Of a stretch of DNA of 64,000 nucleotides, positions 34,788-51,200 are shown piece after piece; position 1 is the stretch's first letter; every line of letters begins with the position of its first letter. The stretch lies in assembly GCA_030737835.1 (NCBI GenBank), contig CM060857.1:2876716-2940715 (forward strand). The letters are read 5' to 3'. Both the position numbers and the translations under genes were made by a program. The notes below the pieces were generated by a model that was not told where the DNA came from, did no database searches, and saw nothing but the letters and a program-made list of their open reading frames with translations. This DNA comes from Acorus gramineus (taxonomy: Eukaryota > Streptophyta > Magnoliopsida > Acorales > Acoraceae).

Positions 34788-35540
34788 AAAAAAAAAATTC
34801 ATAAAACTATTTTTTTAAATTTAAAATAATAAAAAATTCAATAATTTAGTTGGGATACTTTTTAAAAAATACATTTAAATGTAATGTATATCATTATGAT
34901 TATTTTATCTATGTATAATATGGAATGTTGTACCAAGTGTTTTATCATGTGCATAAAACTTATTATTTTGCTAAACCATTATTTCTACCCTAATCTTATA
35001 TTTTACAAATTTTATATATAACCAGATTATTTAACAATATAATTAAAATAAATTTGTATTACATATTCACCAAATCTCATTAATTATTTAGAAAATTTAT
35101 AGTTTTAATACACATAATAATTTTTAGATAACTATTGTTATCAACAAATGAGTATATTCATTTTATTTTATTTTATTGGTGGATTACTAACATATCATCA
35201 TATCATTTAGTCAGCTGTAGGGATGCGAGTGGGGATTCATTTATATTTATTCTATTTCATTTAATTTATTATTATAAAAATTCATTTGCATTAGAGGGTT
35301 TCAACATCAGATTATTTTATTTTATTTTTTTGTTGGTGGATTTTTCTTAAAGATTTGTTAACATATAATATTTTTTTTAAAAAAAATTCATTTTCACGCA
35401 CTTCATGGGTGGGTGAATACTAGTTCTATATATTAACCACAAGTGTTCAATTTTGTTCCTTCCTTTGTAACATTTTTATTTTTTATTTTACCCTTAATTC
35501 TATATGTAATGACTTAGGATAATGATGGAACAAAAAAAAC
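34788..35540. other. AT-rich gene-free spacer
   Basis: Very AT-rich, with ATTTATTTTATTTTA-type low complexity. Short frames only; nothing recognised. Confidence 0.5.
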
Positions 35541-35549
35541 CATCTATTT

Positions 35550-35963
35550 TATATATTTGTGTATATTTAAATTGGATAATCGTATTCACATATACCTAAT
35601 CGTAATATTTTGCAATAAGTTTTTTTGCATATATACCCGTAAAAATCACATTTGGTCAAATTGGTAAATTGTTATTTTCAATGATACCCTTAAAAAAAAG
35701 TTTAAATCATGCATGAAAATCACTTTGAGGAGTATTTCTATAAAATTTAAAATATTTATGCTGTGCATGTATACCATTCAAAAGGGTATTCTTCTACAAT
35801 TTAACCCATTCGAAGGGTATTTATGATAATAGGGCTTAAAATAAGAATTTTAACAATATAGAATTGTTTGAATGGTTTATATGTAAAAATCCGATTTGAG
35901 GGTATTGATGGTAAATTGGTAATAGAGTTTCAAATGAGAATTTTGACCATACAAGGTTGTTTG

Positions 35964-35970
<7 letters not shown>
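35550..35970. mobile_element. Probable hairpin MITE remnant
   Basis: The ends have loosely inverted similarity (GCATATATACCCGTAAAAATC against TTATATGTAAAAATCCG), and words are shared with 45082-45316. Borders and duplications cannot be fixed. Confidence 0.3.

Positions 35971-36004
<34 letters not shown>
35968..36004. repeat. (AT)n microsatellite
   Basis: An uninterrupted run of about 18 AT units. Confidence 0.9.
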
Positions 36005-36009
<5 letters not shown>

Positions 36010-36067
36010 AATATTTTTTGGTATTGGTTTTATTATGGTTTAGAAGAGTTTTTCAAAAAATTGTTTT

Positions 36068-36830
36068 GGGAAAAATCAATATAATTCCCTAAAAAGTTAG
36101 CTAAATCGGTTTTAGTCCCTGTAATATTAAAAAATCGCCACAGGTCCCGTAAAGTATGTATGGTTAATGAATTTAGTCTCTGAGTTAAATTGCTCTAATA
36201 ATTACATTCAAATAAATCCCTACAAAATATGAAAATCCCATTTAGTCCTTTTGATAACAAAAATGCCTCTGCCTTTTCTTGAAAATTCTCTTGTTATCTT
36301 ATACTCACAAACGGTAAAAAAAAAAAGGGAGGAAATTGATATAACTTCCTCAAAACTTGTGAAAATCAGAAAAGATCCCTGTAAAATGAGTAAATCCTCT
36401 TTAAGTCAAGCACAAATCTATTTAGAGTATTACGGTAACTTATCGAGTAAATTTAAAAGAGTATTATATTAATTTATCATGTATGGTTAGAGTCAACCAC
36501 AAATCTAGTTATGTTCGGTTGCGATAGTAACTAAAATAAATATTGTCTAATAAAATAAAGACTTGAGGGGATTTACCGATTTATAGGATTCTTTTTCTAT
36601 TTTCATAAATTTTTAGGGAGCTATATCAATTTTTCAAAAATAAGGGATGATGTCATTTTGATAACTTTTAATGTGTGGTTAGAGTTAACCATGTACGTGG
36701 ATAGTTGGGGTGACAGTAGAGACTGAAATGATATTTTTTTAATAACATAGGGACCTATGATGATTTTTCAATTGACAGAGACTAAAACCAATTTAACTAA
36801 CTTTTCAAGAAGTTATATCGATTTTTTCAT
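36068..36830. mobile_element. Hairpin-ended MITE (about 80-bp inverted repeats)
   Basis: The left arm has GTTAGCTAAATCGGTTTTAG; the right arm reversed has GTTAGTTAAATTGGTTTTAG. Both extend to AGGTCCC. The ends AAAAATC(A/G)ATATAA are reminiscent of the 24862 family. Short interior frames are not genes. Confidence 0.55.
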
Positions 36831-37045
36831 TTTTTTTATATTACACGCACATGGTGCGTGGATGAAGACTAATTTCCTCCTATTCTACCACCCAAAGTGA
36901 CTTAGAGTTATAAATTTTTTTTATATGAAGTTATAAATAAAAATAATACATTATAATTAAAATAATTCATATGTATTTGAAAGTTCAAAATATATTTAAT
37001 ATGTATGAATTTTAAAATGGATATGGATATGCAATTTAAAATTTA

Positions 37046-37721
37046 TGGTTAAATGCATATAATCCCCTGTAAGTTATCGGATATCCATATTGTCCTCTTA
37101 TTTGATCGAATATCCATATAACCGCCCTTTTTTTGTTCTGTTATACACATATAACCCCCTACCGTTACCCTGTCAAACCACTACAATGATTAACTTAACC
37201 TAATTTATGAAAAAGACGGAAGTATCCCTATACATTCTCTAAACCTAGAACTTATTCCATTTCTCCCCAACCCCAAAAACAAACAAACAATAAATACTGA
37301 AATGAAAACAAAGGAACAAAAACATACAATGGCATAAATGGTGATGATTGGAGACAAGAAGAAGAAGAAAACAAAAGATTGATTGATATTTAAGTCAACA
37401 ACCATCGCAACGGATGAAAAAGGACCATTGGGTAAGATGAAGAAAGAATCAACAAATATTTGGTAAGGAAGGTCATTTTAGTCAGCTGATTCAATTCGGA
37501 TCTTTTTGAAGTTTTAGACAAATCAAAGTGTTATTTGTATGTGTGAATTAACTCCCATGTTAAAATATTCTTGACATATTTTTTGTGTTTTGACATACAA
37601 TTAACTATGAGGACTAAATACTTAATCACATCACAAATAAGGGGGTTATATGAATATTTGATGAAATGAGGGACCAAATTAGACATCCGATAATTTTCAA
37701 AGCGTTATATACATGTAACCA
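37046..37721. mobile_element. Mutator-like MITE
   Basis: A 676-bp element with ends TGGTTAAATGCATATAA and TGGTTACATGTATATAA (right reversed). A perfect 9-bp duplication TAAAATTTA lies at 37037-37045 and 37722-37730. It ends about 560 bp upstream of the ATG8 start. Confidence 0.8.
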
Positions 37722-37970
37722 TAAAATTTAAAATAAAACTTTAAAATAGATTCTTACCCAAAATAACAAACTATAACCCACATATAAAAATATTCATTCA
37801 TATAATCATCAATATTGATGAAATGTCAAATATACGTATATGCTTTAACATATAATATTAAAGATATCCGAACAATAATAATTAATAAGATATGTATCCC
37901 AACAAATAATATAAGATAAAATATGTTATGATTCATAAAGTGGGATGAGTATTTCAAACTGCCACGTGGC

Positions 37971-37980
37971 AATTATGGCC
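37971..37980 (+). promoter_or_regulatory. G-box in the ATG8 upstream region
   Basis: GCCACGTGGC is a perfect 10-bp palindrome with the CACGTG core bound by plant bZIP/bHLH factors, about 300 bp upstream of the ATG8 start codon. Binding is inferred. Confidence 0.55.
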
Positions 37981-38278
37981 TATCTAACGGCCAGGATGCT
38001 CCAAATACACGGGTAATCACATGCATGGCAGTTCCGGTAATTTATGGTTCATTGAAAAAACAAAAAAGTCAAACCAACATAAAACGCTATCTACACCGTC
38101 TGATAAACAATCGACGGCTAATACGACGTACGTGTAAACATAGTAATATTTTTATTTATTTATTGCGCTTCGAGTAACCTGTATATCGAGGAGTCGTAGA
38201 TTGTGTAGGACAATTGTTTCTTCACGACTCGCGAAACCCTAAATTTTTAATCTTCCGATCGGCTTGGGAGCGTTTGAG

Positions 38279-42180
<3,902 letters not shown>

Positions 42181-42656
42181 GCTGATCTTGGGAAGAAATC
42201 TGTACATCCTTAATCAAAACAAATCTCTTTAGGCTTTTCTTTAGTACATAATGCTAATTGATGAACAAAAATATGGATCTTCTCTTTTCTTTGGATTTGA
42301 ATGGCTTATGGCCTTCGTTCATAGTCATTTTTATTTTTACTTTGATTCTCTTTGCTTGCATTCTTTTGGTGGATTATGTGCTTACATTTCTTCTTCTTCT
42401 TTTAAGAAAAAATGTTGTCAATGTTTTTTTATTCTCTCAATGGGTTGGACGTAACAAAAAAAAAAAGCCACAGGAAAAAACAACACATGAGGTTCCCCAC
42501 TATATGGGAGTATAAGTTGTAGGATAAAGTATATGAATGCGTATACTATATATTTTATTATGAAAAATATATTCAATTTATTCTATTAAATAGTTGTTTA
42601 GGTATATGTATTTTGTTAGTTAATTATATAATCTAAATAAAATATAATAAAATAAA

Positions 42657-43424
42657 GGAAAAATTCATATACCCTTTGAAAAACTGTTTGACATCTACAT
42701 GACACCCCGTGTTTTCTAGAATTTCATATAACCCCTTACAAACACATAAGTAAATCCAGATCAAGCCCTTACCCCGCCAAGCCTTCCTCTCCCTCTTCTC
42801 ACCATTGTTTTTTTTTTTTTAAAAAAAATGTAGAACCATGCTACCATTATTTTCATTAAAGGAAATATGATTACATGTATGAATTGGTGATGAGAGAGAA
42901 TATAGAATAAAAGTAGTAAACAAAAAGCAAGGTTTGGTGATGAGAGTGAATATAGAATAAAAGTAGTAAAGAAAAAGCAAGGTACATCCCTCTCACCATT
43001 GTTGAAATCTTGAACATTATCTCCCTCCCTTGCATTTTCCATTCATCTCTCTCTCTCTACACACAACAGCAAAAAGCTGGGGAGGGAAGGGCGGTGATGA
43101 AGGAGAGGTTGTGGTGGGGTGGAGGATGGGTGCTGGTGGCTGTTTGGGTGGGGCCATGGGGAGGAGGGTGGGTTGTGGTAGCGGGGAGGTGGGAAATTTT
43201 TAAAAGAAGATAGCGGTATATTTACATTTTTCATTGACTACAAGGTTTTAATTGAGTAATGTTTTTGAAACCTGAGTTAATAGAGCATGATATTTCTAAT
43301 TTTTTTTAATTCAGGAACTTATTTGAATTTATCTATGTTTACGTATGTTTTTATGAAGTTCATGAAAAATACATGATGTTATGTAGATATCTAACAATTT
43401 ATCGGAGGTTATATGAATTTTTCC
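42657..43424. mobile_element. Hairpin-ended element with a G-rich centre
   Basis: The ends GGAAAAATTCATATACCC and GGAAAAATTCATATAACC (right reversed) are inverted. The centre (43078-43196) is strikingly G-rich (GGTGGGGTGGAGGATGGGTG). The ends resemble the 24862 MITE, so Mutator-like origin is likely, but the 9-bp flanks do not match cleanly. Confidence 0.55.
42886..42985 (+). repeat. 50-bp tandem duplication
   Basis: Two units starting at 42886 and 42936 (GGTGATGAGAG, then GAATATAGAATAAAAGTAG), nearly identical, inside the hairpin element. Confidence 0.85.
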
Positions 43425-44257
43425 TTAAAATACCAAAGGCCGGTTTGGTGACTATAGTCCAGAGTAAGAATTCTTCATTTTCAAAAGAGTGGGGTGAGAG
43501 AAAAAGAAGAACGAGGTAGAGAAGGGCATAGGAGGGTGACAGTGGGCGGCGTTAGTTGGTGGATGAGGCGGTGGTCAAGAGAGAGAGAGATGCTAGGATT
43601 TGGAGGACAACAGTGAATGCTAGGGCAGCGGCCATCTGCCCTATATTTTATTATAGGGCAGCTGCCATCCGCCCTAAATACATCTTTCAATTTCAGTTTA
43701 AATAATATTTTAAATTTTTTAAATATAGTATACCTTATTAAATGATATATATATTTTTATAAAAATAAAAAAATATTCTTAAATGAATTACATGGATACA
43801 ATTATAAAAAATGTAAAAAATTTATTTTAAATCATATGTTTTATTAATATGAATAACTGCTTCGTTAATATTCTATCGACGCATATAAAACTGAAATTGA
43901 AACTGAAAAAAAAACTGTGTAACAACACTTTATGGAATCACATGTGGGCTCCTCAATTCTTTCTAATTACATCCATCAAAAAAGCTAATAGCAAAACCAA
44001 ACTTTTTAATTCAAACCTTTCAAACAAGCAGAGTCAAAAATTACAAAACAAGCTGGTTTTCCTTGTCATAAACAAAACCAGAATCATGAACTCAACCAAA
44101 ATATATTCTCCCAGAAAACCAACACAAAACAAAATACAAACACAAACCCAATAAACCAATATTGTTTTAAAACAAACAGTATTCTGTGACTAAAACATTG
44201 AGAAACCTACCAAGCAAAAAAAAAAAAAAAAAAACATTGAGAAACCAAAATACACAT

Positions 44258-44425
44258 TCATTTGGAGCTCCTCTTCTGATACTGTGTTTTGATCCATTTG
44301 GCGCCGATGCTCGTCCCGATCTTCACCTTCTGCGCTCCAACAATTGCTACTGCCTTAGCCTTGCTGAAGCCTGTTAAGGCTGCTGCCTTCACTGTCTCCA
44401 TCTTCTTGTTCTTGTTGCTCTCCAT
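44258..44425 (-). CDS. Small basic plant protein, 55 residues, unknown function
   Basis: A short frame from the ATG at 44425 to the TGA at 44258. The protein is Lys/Ala-rich: MESNKNKKMETVKAAA, then GFSKAKAVAIVGAQKVK, then GAKWIKTQYQ. It resembles, from memory, a family of small plant proteins of no known function. A good acceptor lies just upstream (exon edge 44438) and a donor at 45536, suggesting one 5' UTR intron (44439-45535) with a leader exon at about 45536-45690. There is no signal peptide. The balanced, non-repetitive frame and matching splice sites argue for a real gene. No function can be stated. Confidence 0.65.
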   Translation of the reverse strand: MESNKNKKMETVKAAALTGFSKAKAVAIVGAQKVKIGTSIGAKWIKTQYQKRSSK

Positions 44426-44438
44426 CTGATATATTTAC

Positions 44439-45535
44439 CTGTCAAGTTACAAAACATTGTATGAAATGAAAGAACCTACTGTATAAAAGATGTTACTCTG
44501 AAGCACAATGTGGATGTGGTCCTATATGATTCACTATAGATGCACACATTTCAAGATTGGGGAGTTCATACATTCAAAACACTTCTGTAGACTCCATATC
44601 TATATAAGTTGATAACACAGTATATGCTCTATCACGAAAAACATAATCAATGGTGTTCATTTCGTTTTGCAAAAGTGATCATAGGAATGACTAGGTGTGA
44701 CATCTTTCATTGATGCAAGTTGAATGGAAGAAATTCAGTTGATGAAAAAAAAAATTGAAGACTATCTTTGATGTACAGAACTGGCAGATGAAGCTGAGTG
44801 GAAATATAAGATTCAAATCAGAGATATAACTTACAGAGAATTCAAAAAACCACTGAAATATCTAAAATAATCAATGTATAATATTGTATCATAGTTAATA
44901 ATACTCTGATAATGAAATGTTCATTAGATTTTATAAGCAACTTTTCCCCTTCCTCCCTCCAAACACAAAAAGAGGGACAAAACAAAATAAAATAAAAATC
45001 AAAACTAGGCTGGTTTTGATTTTCAGCAATTCAGCAACTTCAATTATGTTGAAAAACATGATTCAGTAGAAAAAAAAAAGTGATTTTTTGCATAAATACC
45101 CCTAAAAACCTATTTTGTCAAAATTTCCCCTGTAAAACCCTATTCACAACAATATCCATAAAAAGAGTGCCCGTACACAATATAAATACATATTTGCTAC
45201 CGCGGAAGAACATTGGTATATAATTTAAAACTTTTTGAGGAATCTTGTGGGAAAAAAGTTTCATCAGGAATAAATTTGACAACATAACCTTTCTTTAGGT
45301 ATATTTATACCCATACCCCCCCCCCCCCCCAAACCAAAAAAAAAAAAAAGGATCAAACATCTGAATCAACAATCTATCACAATAAAATAAAGCAGAATAC
45401 AACACTAACATGCTACAGATCCATACCCAACTGATGAAAACATAACAATCAAATCATTGACCATCAAATGGATGATAAACCAAACACAAAACTGAACAAA
45501 AATAAAAAAACAGAAGCTCCCCTGAAATATAGTAC
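44439..45535 (-). other. Probable 5' UTR intron of the small-protein gene
   Basis: Inferred from donor GGAG/GTACTA and acceptor CTTGACAG/G on the minus strand. It is AT-rich and contains a poly-C run near 45318 and a possible MITE fragment (about 45082-45316, TTTTTTGCATAAATACCCC). Confidence 0.45.
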
Positions 45536-45699
45536 CTCCAAAAACAGTGTTTTTATATAAAACAGTGAACCAAAAAAAAAAAGAAAAAAGAACACCACCA
45601 CCACCTTCTGATAGAGGAAGCCTCAGATGTGAAGAGAATGGGATGGAAATTGGAAATGAAGCTTGGTGAGTTTGGGGGAATTGGTATTCTTTACTTATC

Positions 45700-46458
45700 T
45701 GGCAGTTGAGTCAAAAGGAAGAGATGTTGGGCATATTGACAGCTTTTGTTTCTTTCTTTTTTTTTTTTTTTTTAAATCTCTGTGCTTTCATGTGATTGGT
45801 TAAACTTTGCTTTTAAATGATGCCCACTTCACATTTGAATATGCATTGGTCATTGTGTAAATGGGGGACAGCATTCTTATTCAGGACTGGCAGGTGAAGA
45901 CAATTGGAATAGTTTGTTTCCACATGCAAAGCAATCCTTTCAGAAGGGCAGTATGGTAATTTATCAGTCATGGGCTGGGCTGGGCTAAGTGGGCTTTGAG
46001 AATGAGAACAGCCCATAAATTGGAGGGTGGAATAAACCCTATTCGTCTGCAAGGAATGGATGGATAAAGCTAAACTAAAATAAAAATTGGCTAGTACTGT
46101 TATTCCAAGTCCTCATTGAAATTTTGTTATTATATCCATTATATTTTATTGGTATAAGGTTCTACCTCTTATGAATCACATGTCATCACCTCTTATGAAT
46201 TAAGAATGAAAGGAGCCTACATTTCAAATTATTTTTTTACATTTATAAATCATTATTCGCATCTTATTCACTTTATTCACAATCTATCAATAGTGAATCA
46301 AACAGCAGAAACTTTATTACTATGTTTTCCTAAAAATATAACTAAAAATATAATCCAACAAAAACTGTCTTATCTAAACTTAAATAATTATCTCTAGAAT
46401 AGACATATTTCCTTACAAATGAGGGCCCAAAGTTTTTGAATTCAACATAAACCAAATA
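45700..46458. other. Small-protein gene promoter side, with a Tourist-related fragment
   Basis: Upstream of the inferred leader exon. About 46090-46400 matches the Tourist-like core (CACATGTCATCACCTC, then TTATGAATTAAG, CATTATTCGCATCTTATTCAC). The ends are decayed. No gene is seen. Confidence 0.4.
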
Positions 46459-46739
46459 GGGCGCTGATATTTCCACCCACACGATTCTTCAACCCACCAC
46501 TCTCAAAAAAATAAAAATGTGATTTTTTTAAGATGTGAACCCACCCGATTCATTCGACTTTGTAAAATCATCAATTATGTTACAGGTCGATATCACATAG
46601 TCGAATTGGTCACTTTGTTAAAGTCATCCATTCCTTGCAGTCGAATGGATCGGGGTGGGGTCATTCTTTAAAAAAATCACATTCAGATTTTTTAAGAGGG
46701 GTGGGGTGAATAACCATGTGGGTGGAAATATCGGTGCCC
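46459..46739. mobile_element. Mutator-like MITE, 281 bp
   Basis: Inverted ends GGGCGCTGATATTTCCACCC and GGGCACCGATATTTCCACCC (right reversed), about 100 bp each, lie between a perfect 9-bp duplication AACCAAATA (46450-46458; 46740-46748). It continues inward to a CATTCGACTTTGT motif that seeds the adjacent repeats. Confidence 0.85.
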
Positions 46740-47960
46740 AACCAAATAACCATAACTTCATAATCCTAACTCTTATTGACCTCTAGTTCCATTAATCAAC
46801 AAAAATCCTTCAAAAAAGAAACCACATAGAAGTGAAATGTGCTATCCATTAATGTTTCCCACTATACACTGAAAGATAATAGCATCCACACACAAGTATT
46901 TACACTTTGTAAAGTCATCTATTATGTTACAGGTCGACATCACATAGTCGAACTGGTCACATGTATCTAAACCCTCTCTGCAGCTCATTTGACTTTATGT
47001 AGTCGTCACTTATATACTCCGTTCGACATCGTACAGTCGAACAAGTCACAAAAATCTAACGCTCTCATGTGACCCATTCGATTTTGTGAAATCGTCAAGT
47101 ATGATGTTAAGTAAAACATTTGTGCAAAGATTTTATTTTATATTTTTATTTAGTAATGATGATTAACAAATTTATTATATCATAATTATATCATGGTTCA
47201 AATCAGGTTAACCGAACAGTTGAATCAATGACCATTGACTCATTCATTTTTTTGTTCATTGAACTGTTCGATTTTTAAAACATTGCCATTATGTCACAGG
47301 TTGACATTATATAGTCGAACTGATCCCAGAGACCTAAGGCACTCACTACGGCTCATTCGACATGTGACATAATGGACGATATCACAAAGAGATATTCAAA
47401 CACTACATTATGTGATCCGTCCTTCATGATATTGAACAACGCACCATCGTTTGAAGATATCATTTCATTGAGAATGCTATAACACGTGAACACATTGTTC
47501 AAAACACAAAGTCGAATAGGCCGTATAGAGAGCTTTAGGTCTCTGTAACTAATTCGACTATATAATGTCGACCTGTGAAATAATGAACGATTTCACAAAG
47601 TCGAATGAGCTACAAAAAGGGCCTTAGATCTCTGTGATCAGTTCGACTTTGTGATGTCGACCTGTCACATAATGGACGACTTCACAAAGTCGAATGGATC
47701 GGGTAGGGTCATTCTTTAAAAAAATCACATTCAGATTTTTTGAGAGGGGTGGGGTGAATAACCATGTAGGTGGGAATATCGGTGCCCAACCAAATAACCA
47801 TAACTTCATAATCCTGACTCTTATTGACCTCTAGTTCCATTAATCAACAAAAATCCTTCAGAAAAGAAACCACAGAGAACTGAAATGTGCTATCCATTAA
47901 TGTTTCTCACTATACATTGAAAGATAATAGCATCCACACACAAGTATATGCACTTTAGAA
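46549..47960. repeat. Duplicated MITE end plus satellite-like inverted units
   Basis: The right end of the MITE plus about 170 bp of its flank (about 46640-46905) recurs at about 47690-47955, offset about 1048 bp. Between them, units of the type CACAAAGTCGAATGAGC and TTATGT(C/T)ACAGGTCGACATC appear repeatedly in both orientations (46549, 46908, 47020, 47284, 47360, 47555, 47650). No coding sequence. Confidence 0.75.
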
Positions 47961-48299
47961 TACAACGAATAGAAGATAAAAGACAGGGAAAAAAAGAAGA
48001 AGATAGAACCTCAAAAAATGAATCCACTAAATTATAAAAGGCAGCACATGCCACTCCAAAGATTAGCACTTATTGTTTGAGCTTGCAGCCATGTACATAA
48101 CAGAATTACAACAATGGCCACTGAAGAATTTTCAAAAGAATTGGGGGGAGTGAATCCTCTCACTCACTCTTTCTCTTACACTTTCTAAGGTTTTTTTTTT
48201 TTCTATATCAAAATTACATACATTCTACAACACATACACGTGGAAACTCGCATGGCGACACCAACCAATTTTTTTTTTTTTTTTTTGGCTTCTTATCCA

Positions 48300-51200
48300 T
48301 CAAAAGACTGCACTCCACAGAGTTTTTTCACCTTCTCCACATCTTTGATGGACTTCTTTGATCCTTTCGGCAGACTTGCAGATACCACTGCAGGTCCAGT
48401 CGAATGAGGCAACGCAGATGTTGCCCGCCTGTGCCTTCCACTCGCAGTCTGTGTTGTGGTTCAGCAAGAAAGAAATCAGTCCTCATCACAACATATGTGC
48501 CATAGAGTCTATGGGGAACATAAGCAGGGAAACAACAGTATATGAACAAGGGGAAAGTTCTATGATTACATCTTGTAAGATGACAGATACATTTAACAAA
48601 AAGTAGAGAAAAATGGTATCCTTCCTGTGCAAATAAATTTAAGAAAAATCAGGATGCACTTTTTCGATAATATTGTTAATACATCTAGTTTAGGCAGTGC
48701 AATAGTCCAAATGAGACCTCTCAAAAGGGCTATCATGCTGACATACTTAAATGTTAATTGAAAGTACATCAGAGGAACAAGCAATTACTAATTCATCAGC
48801 CCTCGAATTTTCTTTCACAAAGAGAAGGGTAATGACAGTGGCGAATTCTTTCACAGGAGAAGGCCTTTTGCTTGCAACATGCCAATATATTTTGGTTATA
48901 TCATCCAAATGTTCCAAAGTGAATTTCTCAAAAAATAAAAACAAGGGGATCAAAAACCGTGCAAGATTTCCATAAGGTGTATTGATTATCCTCCTCACCA
49001 TTTCAGATTAAATAAAAAACAAGTCAGGAAAGGGAGGCTCAAGCACATATAATTTAGAAGCCCAGTGTCGTAAAAAAAAAAAAACATGAGTATCATGAAT
49101 GAGCATGGTGCACTAAAGGTAATACACCAAGCCACCAATAAAACATCCTGATTTATGTTTTGTAATGCGACAAGAAGGTTTACATATGTGAAATGAACAA
49201 AACCTCACCAACGAACTGGATATCTCACATAAACAAGTGATGTGAAATTGTGAGAAAATTTAAGATAAAGTAGAACAATTACCAGGTGGGGTACCACAAC
49301 AAAGTCTACGATCATCGATATGTTCCACATCTAACCCAATAAACCAAGCTCCCAGTGAAACATCCTCATTTGCATATTTGTGCAAAACATTCCTGAAGTT
49401 ATTTTGATTTGTAGGCAACAAATCAGTTAAATTTTCTCGTCGTATGCCAACAGCAACAAGAAGTTCACATGTCAACTTACTTATTTGTTGAAATATAAGT
49501 AGCCAAATCTTTTGAAATTGCATACAGCTGTCCAGTGGCATGCCTGAAGTACCTGTTTCCTTCCTCCCCAAATTTCCAATACTCAGGTTCATGGTACCTC
49601 ACTCCTCTGTCCAATAAATGTAGCGTGAATACAAATCACTTTTAACTAACTTGAATATAAGATATCACACCACTAATATAACTCTTACTTTTGAGCAAGT
49701 ACAGGGCCAGACTTCATGCATCCAATATACACCCGAGGCTTCGAACGGTGTCTGGCTAATGTTGTTCCAAGTGTTGCTGCAGCATTTAACGGTTGGCAAA
49801 AACAGTTATGTGTTTCATATTTACATATATGCACAGAGAGAGATATATTAATCATTATAGCAGTCAACAGCATCAATATGTTTCTATGTAAAACAAAAAA
49901 GTCCATGTAGTGGACAGTGGACACCTCATAGGAATATACCACATTATATGGCAAATGACATAAAACCCTATTAAGTATAGTAACTGGTTGATCAAATATG
50001 CATGCAGAATGCAAATTATACTAACGAGTTACTTTCCAGCATTCACCAATGTTTTGTACCAATTCAATCATTTCTAGTCAAATAGCTTTGATGTTCGGAT
50101 CAATTTCACAAATTAAAATAATTAAACTATCTCAAGCCATTTTTAAAAGCTGAAAAGTTCTAAGGCATAGGCACTTGTGTATATTTAAATACTGTGTTAA
50201 AGTTCAAAGACTGAAAAAAAAAATAAAAAAATTCATATGTGCAGACATGAAAGAACTCATACCTATATTTACATGGACATCATCATCAACCTTGATGTAA
50301 AACTCAGCATCCCACAAAGCTACAGCTGTAGCGAAATATATCTTTGTTTTGGCTGATAATTCTAGGTATCCTTCAACATGTTCCTGCATATGAGGTTCAA
50401 AACAACTTGAGACTAATTCCACATAGAAATATTTTAAGACATGAACATGAAACACATATTTTAGGTTAATCAGCAAATTTCAGTTAGACCAGATGCAACA
50501 CTTAGTTATAGAAGAAGAATGTAACATTACCAGCCTCAAGAAGTCCCCATGCTTTTGTTCCTCTGCTTCAACAGCTTTATCCAGAATACCACCCGATGTC
50601 GCACTGAAAAGGCATATATAAGTCAGTTTGACTCCGAAATATCAAATTCCTAGCATATGCTCTCATAGTTAAACAAGGGAGTGAAATGAATACATGATGT
50701 ATATAGAAATTGAATAAGTTATACAATTTTCATCCTTAATATCTAAGAAAATTTTAGTATTTAAACCCCATGAAATTGAAATAGTTGATGCAGACATCTT
50801 GGAAACGAGTGTAAAAGCACATGCAGATTGATGCTGTTAATAAATCTCAATGCACACACAGATTGTGTGCTACAAAAAAATTTAGTACATAAGCCCCATG
50901 AAATTGAAATGATTGATGCAACATGACACCTTTGAGTCCAAGTTTTGTCAACATCGAGTCCAAAGGAACACACAGATTAGCATACACAGGTCCATGGCAC
51001 TAATATTTGCTGTCTCTCCCTTTCAAGGAAACAAAATAAATTCTTCCCATAATGCCGCTATGTTACTTGTTTTTAGGGAAAAATCTTTGTTGTGCGTTTT
51101 ATGCCTTTTAGGAGGACAATTGATGGTAACACCAGGTTTCACTAGTCATGAAAATATGTAGTGCAAAAGATGACCAGAAGCAGAGAAATTAAATTATATA

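Larger units (their letters stand above)
42181..44257. other. Spacer between ATG8 and the small-protein gene
   Basis: The two genes converge here. The first 300 bp or so are probably ATG8 3' UTR. A hairpin element (42657-43424) and AT-rich sequence fill the rest. No other gene is seen. Confidence 0.5.

Noticed and set aside
37205..37405. 66-codon minus frame
   Set aside because: Hydrophobic phenylalanine run from AAGAAGAAG sequence inside a Mutator-like MITE; no family features.
46549..47700. CRISPR-like impression from repeated GTCGAA units
   Set aside because: Units are uneven, occur in both orientations and lie in plant nuclear DNA next to a MITE; there is no regular repeat-spacer pattern.
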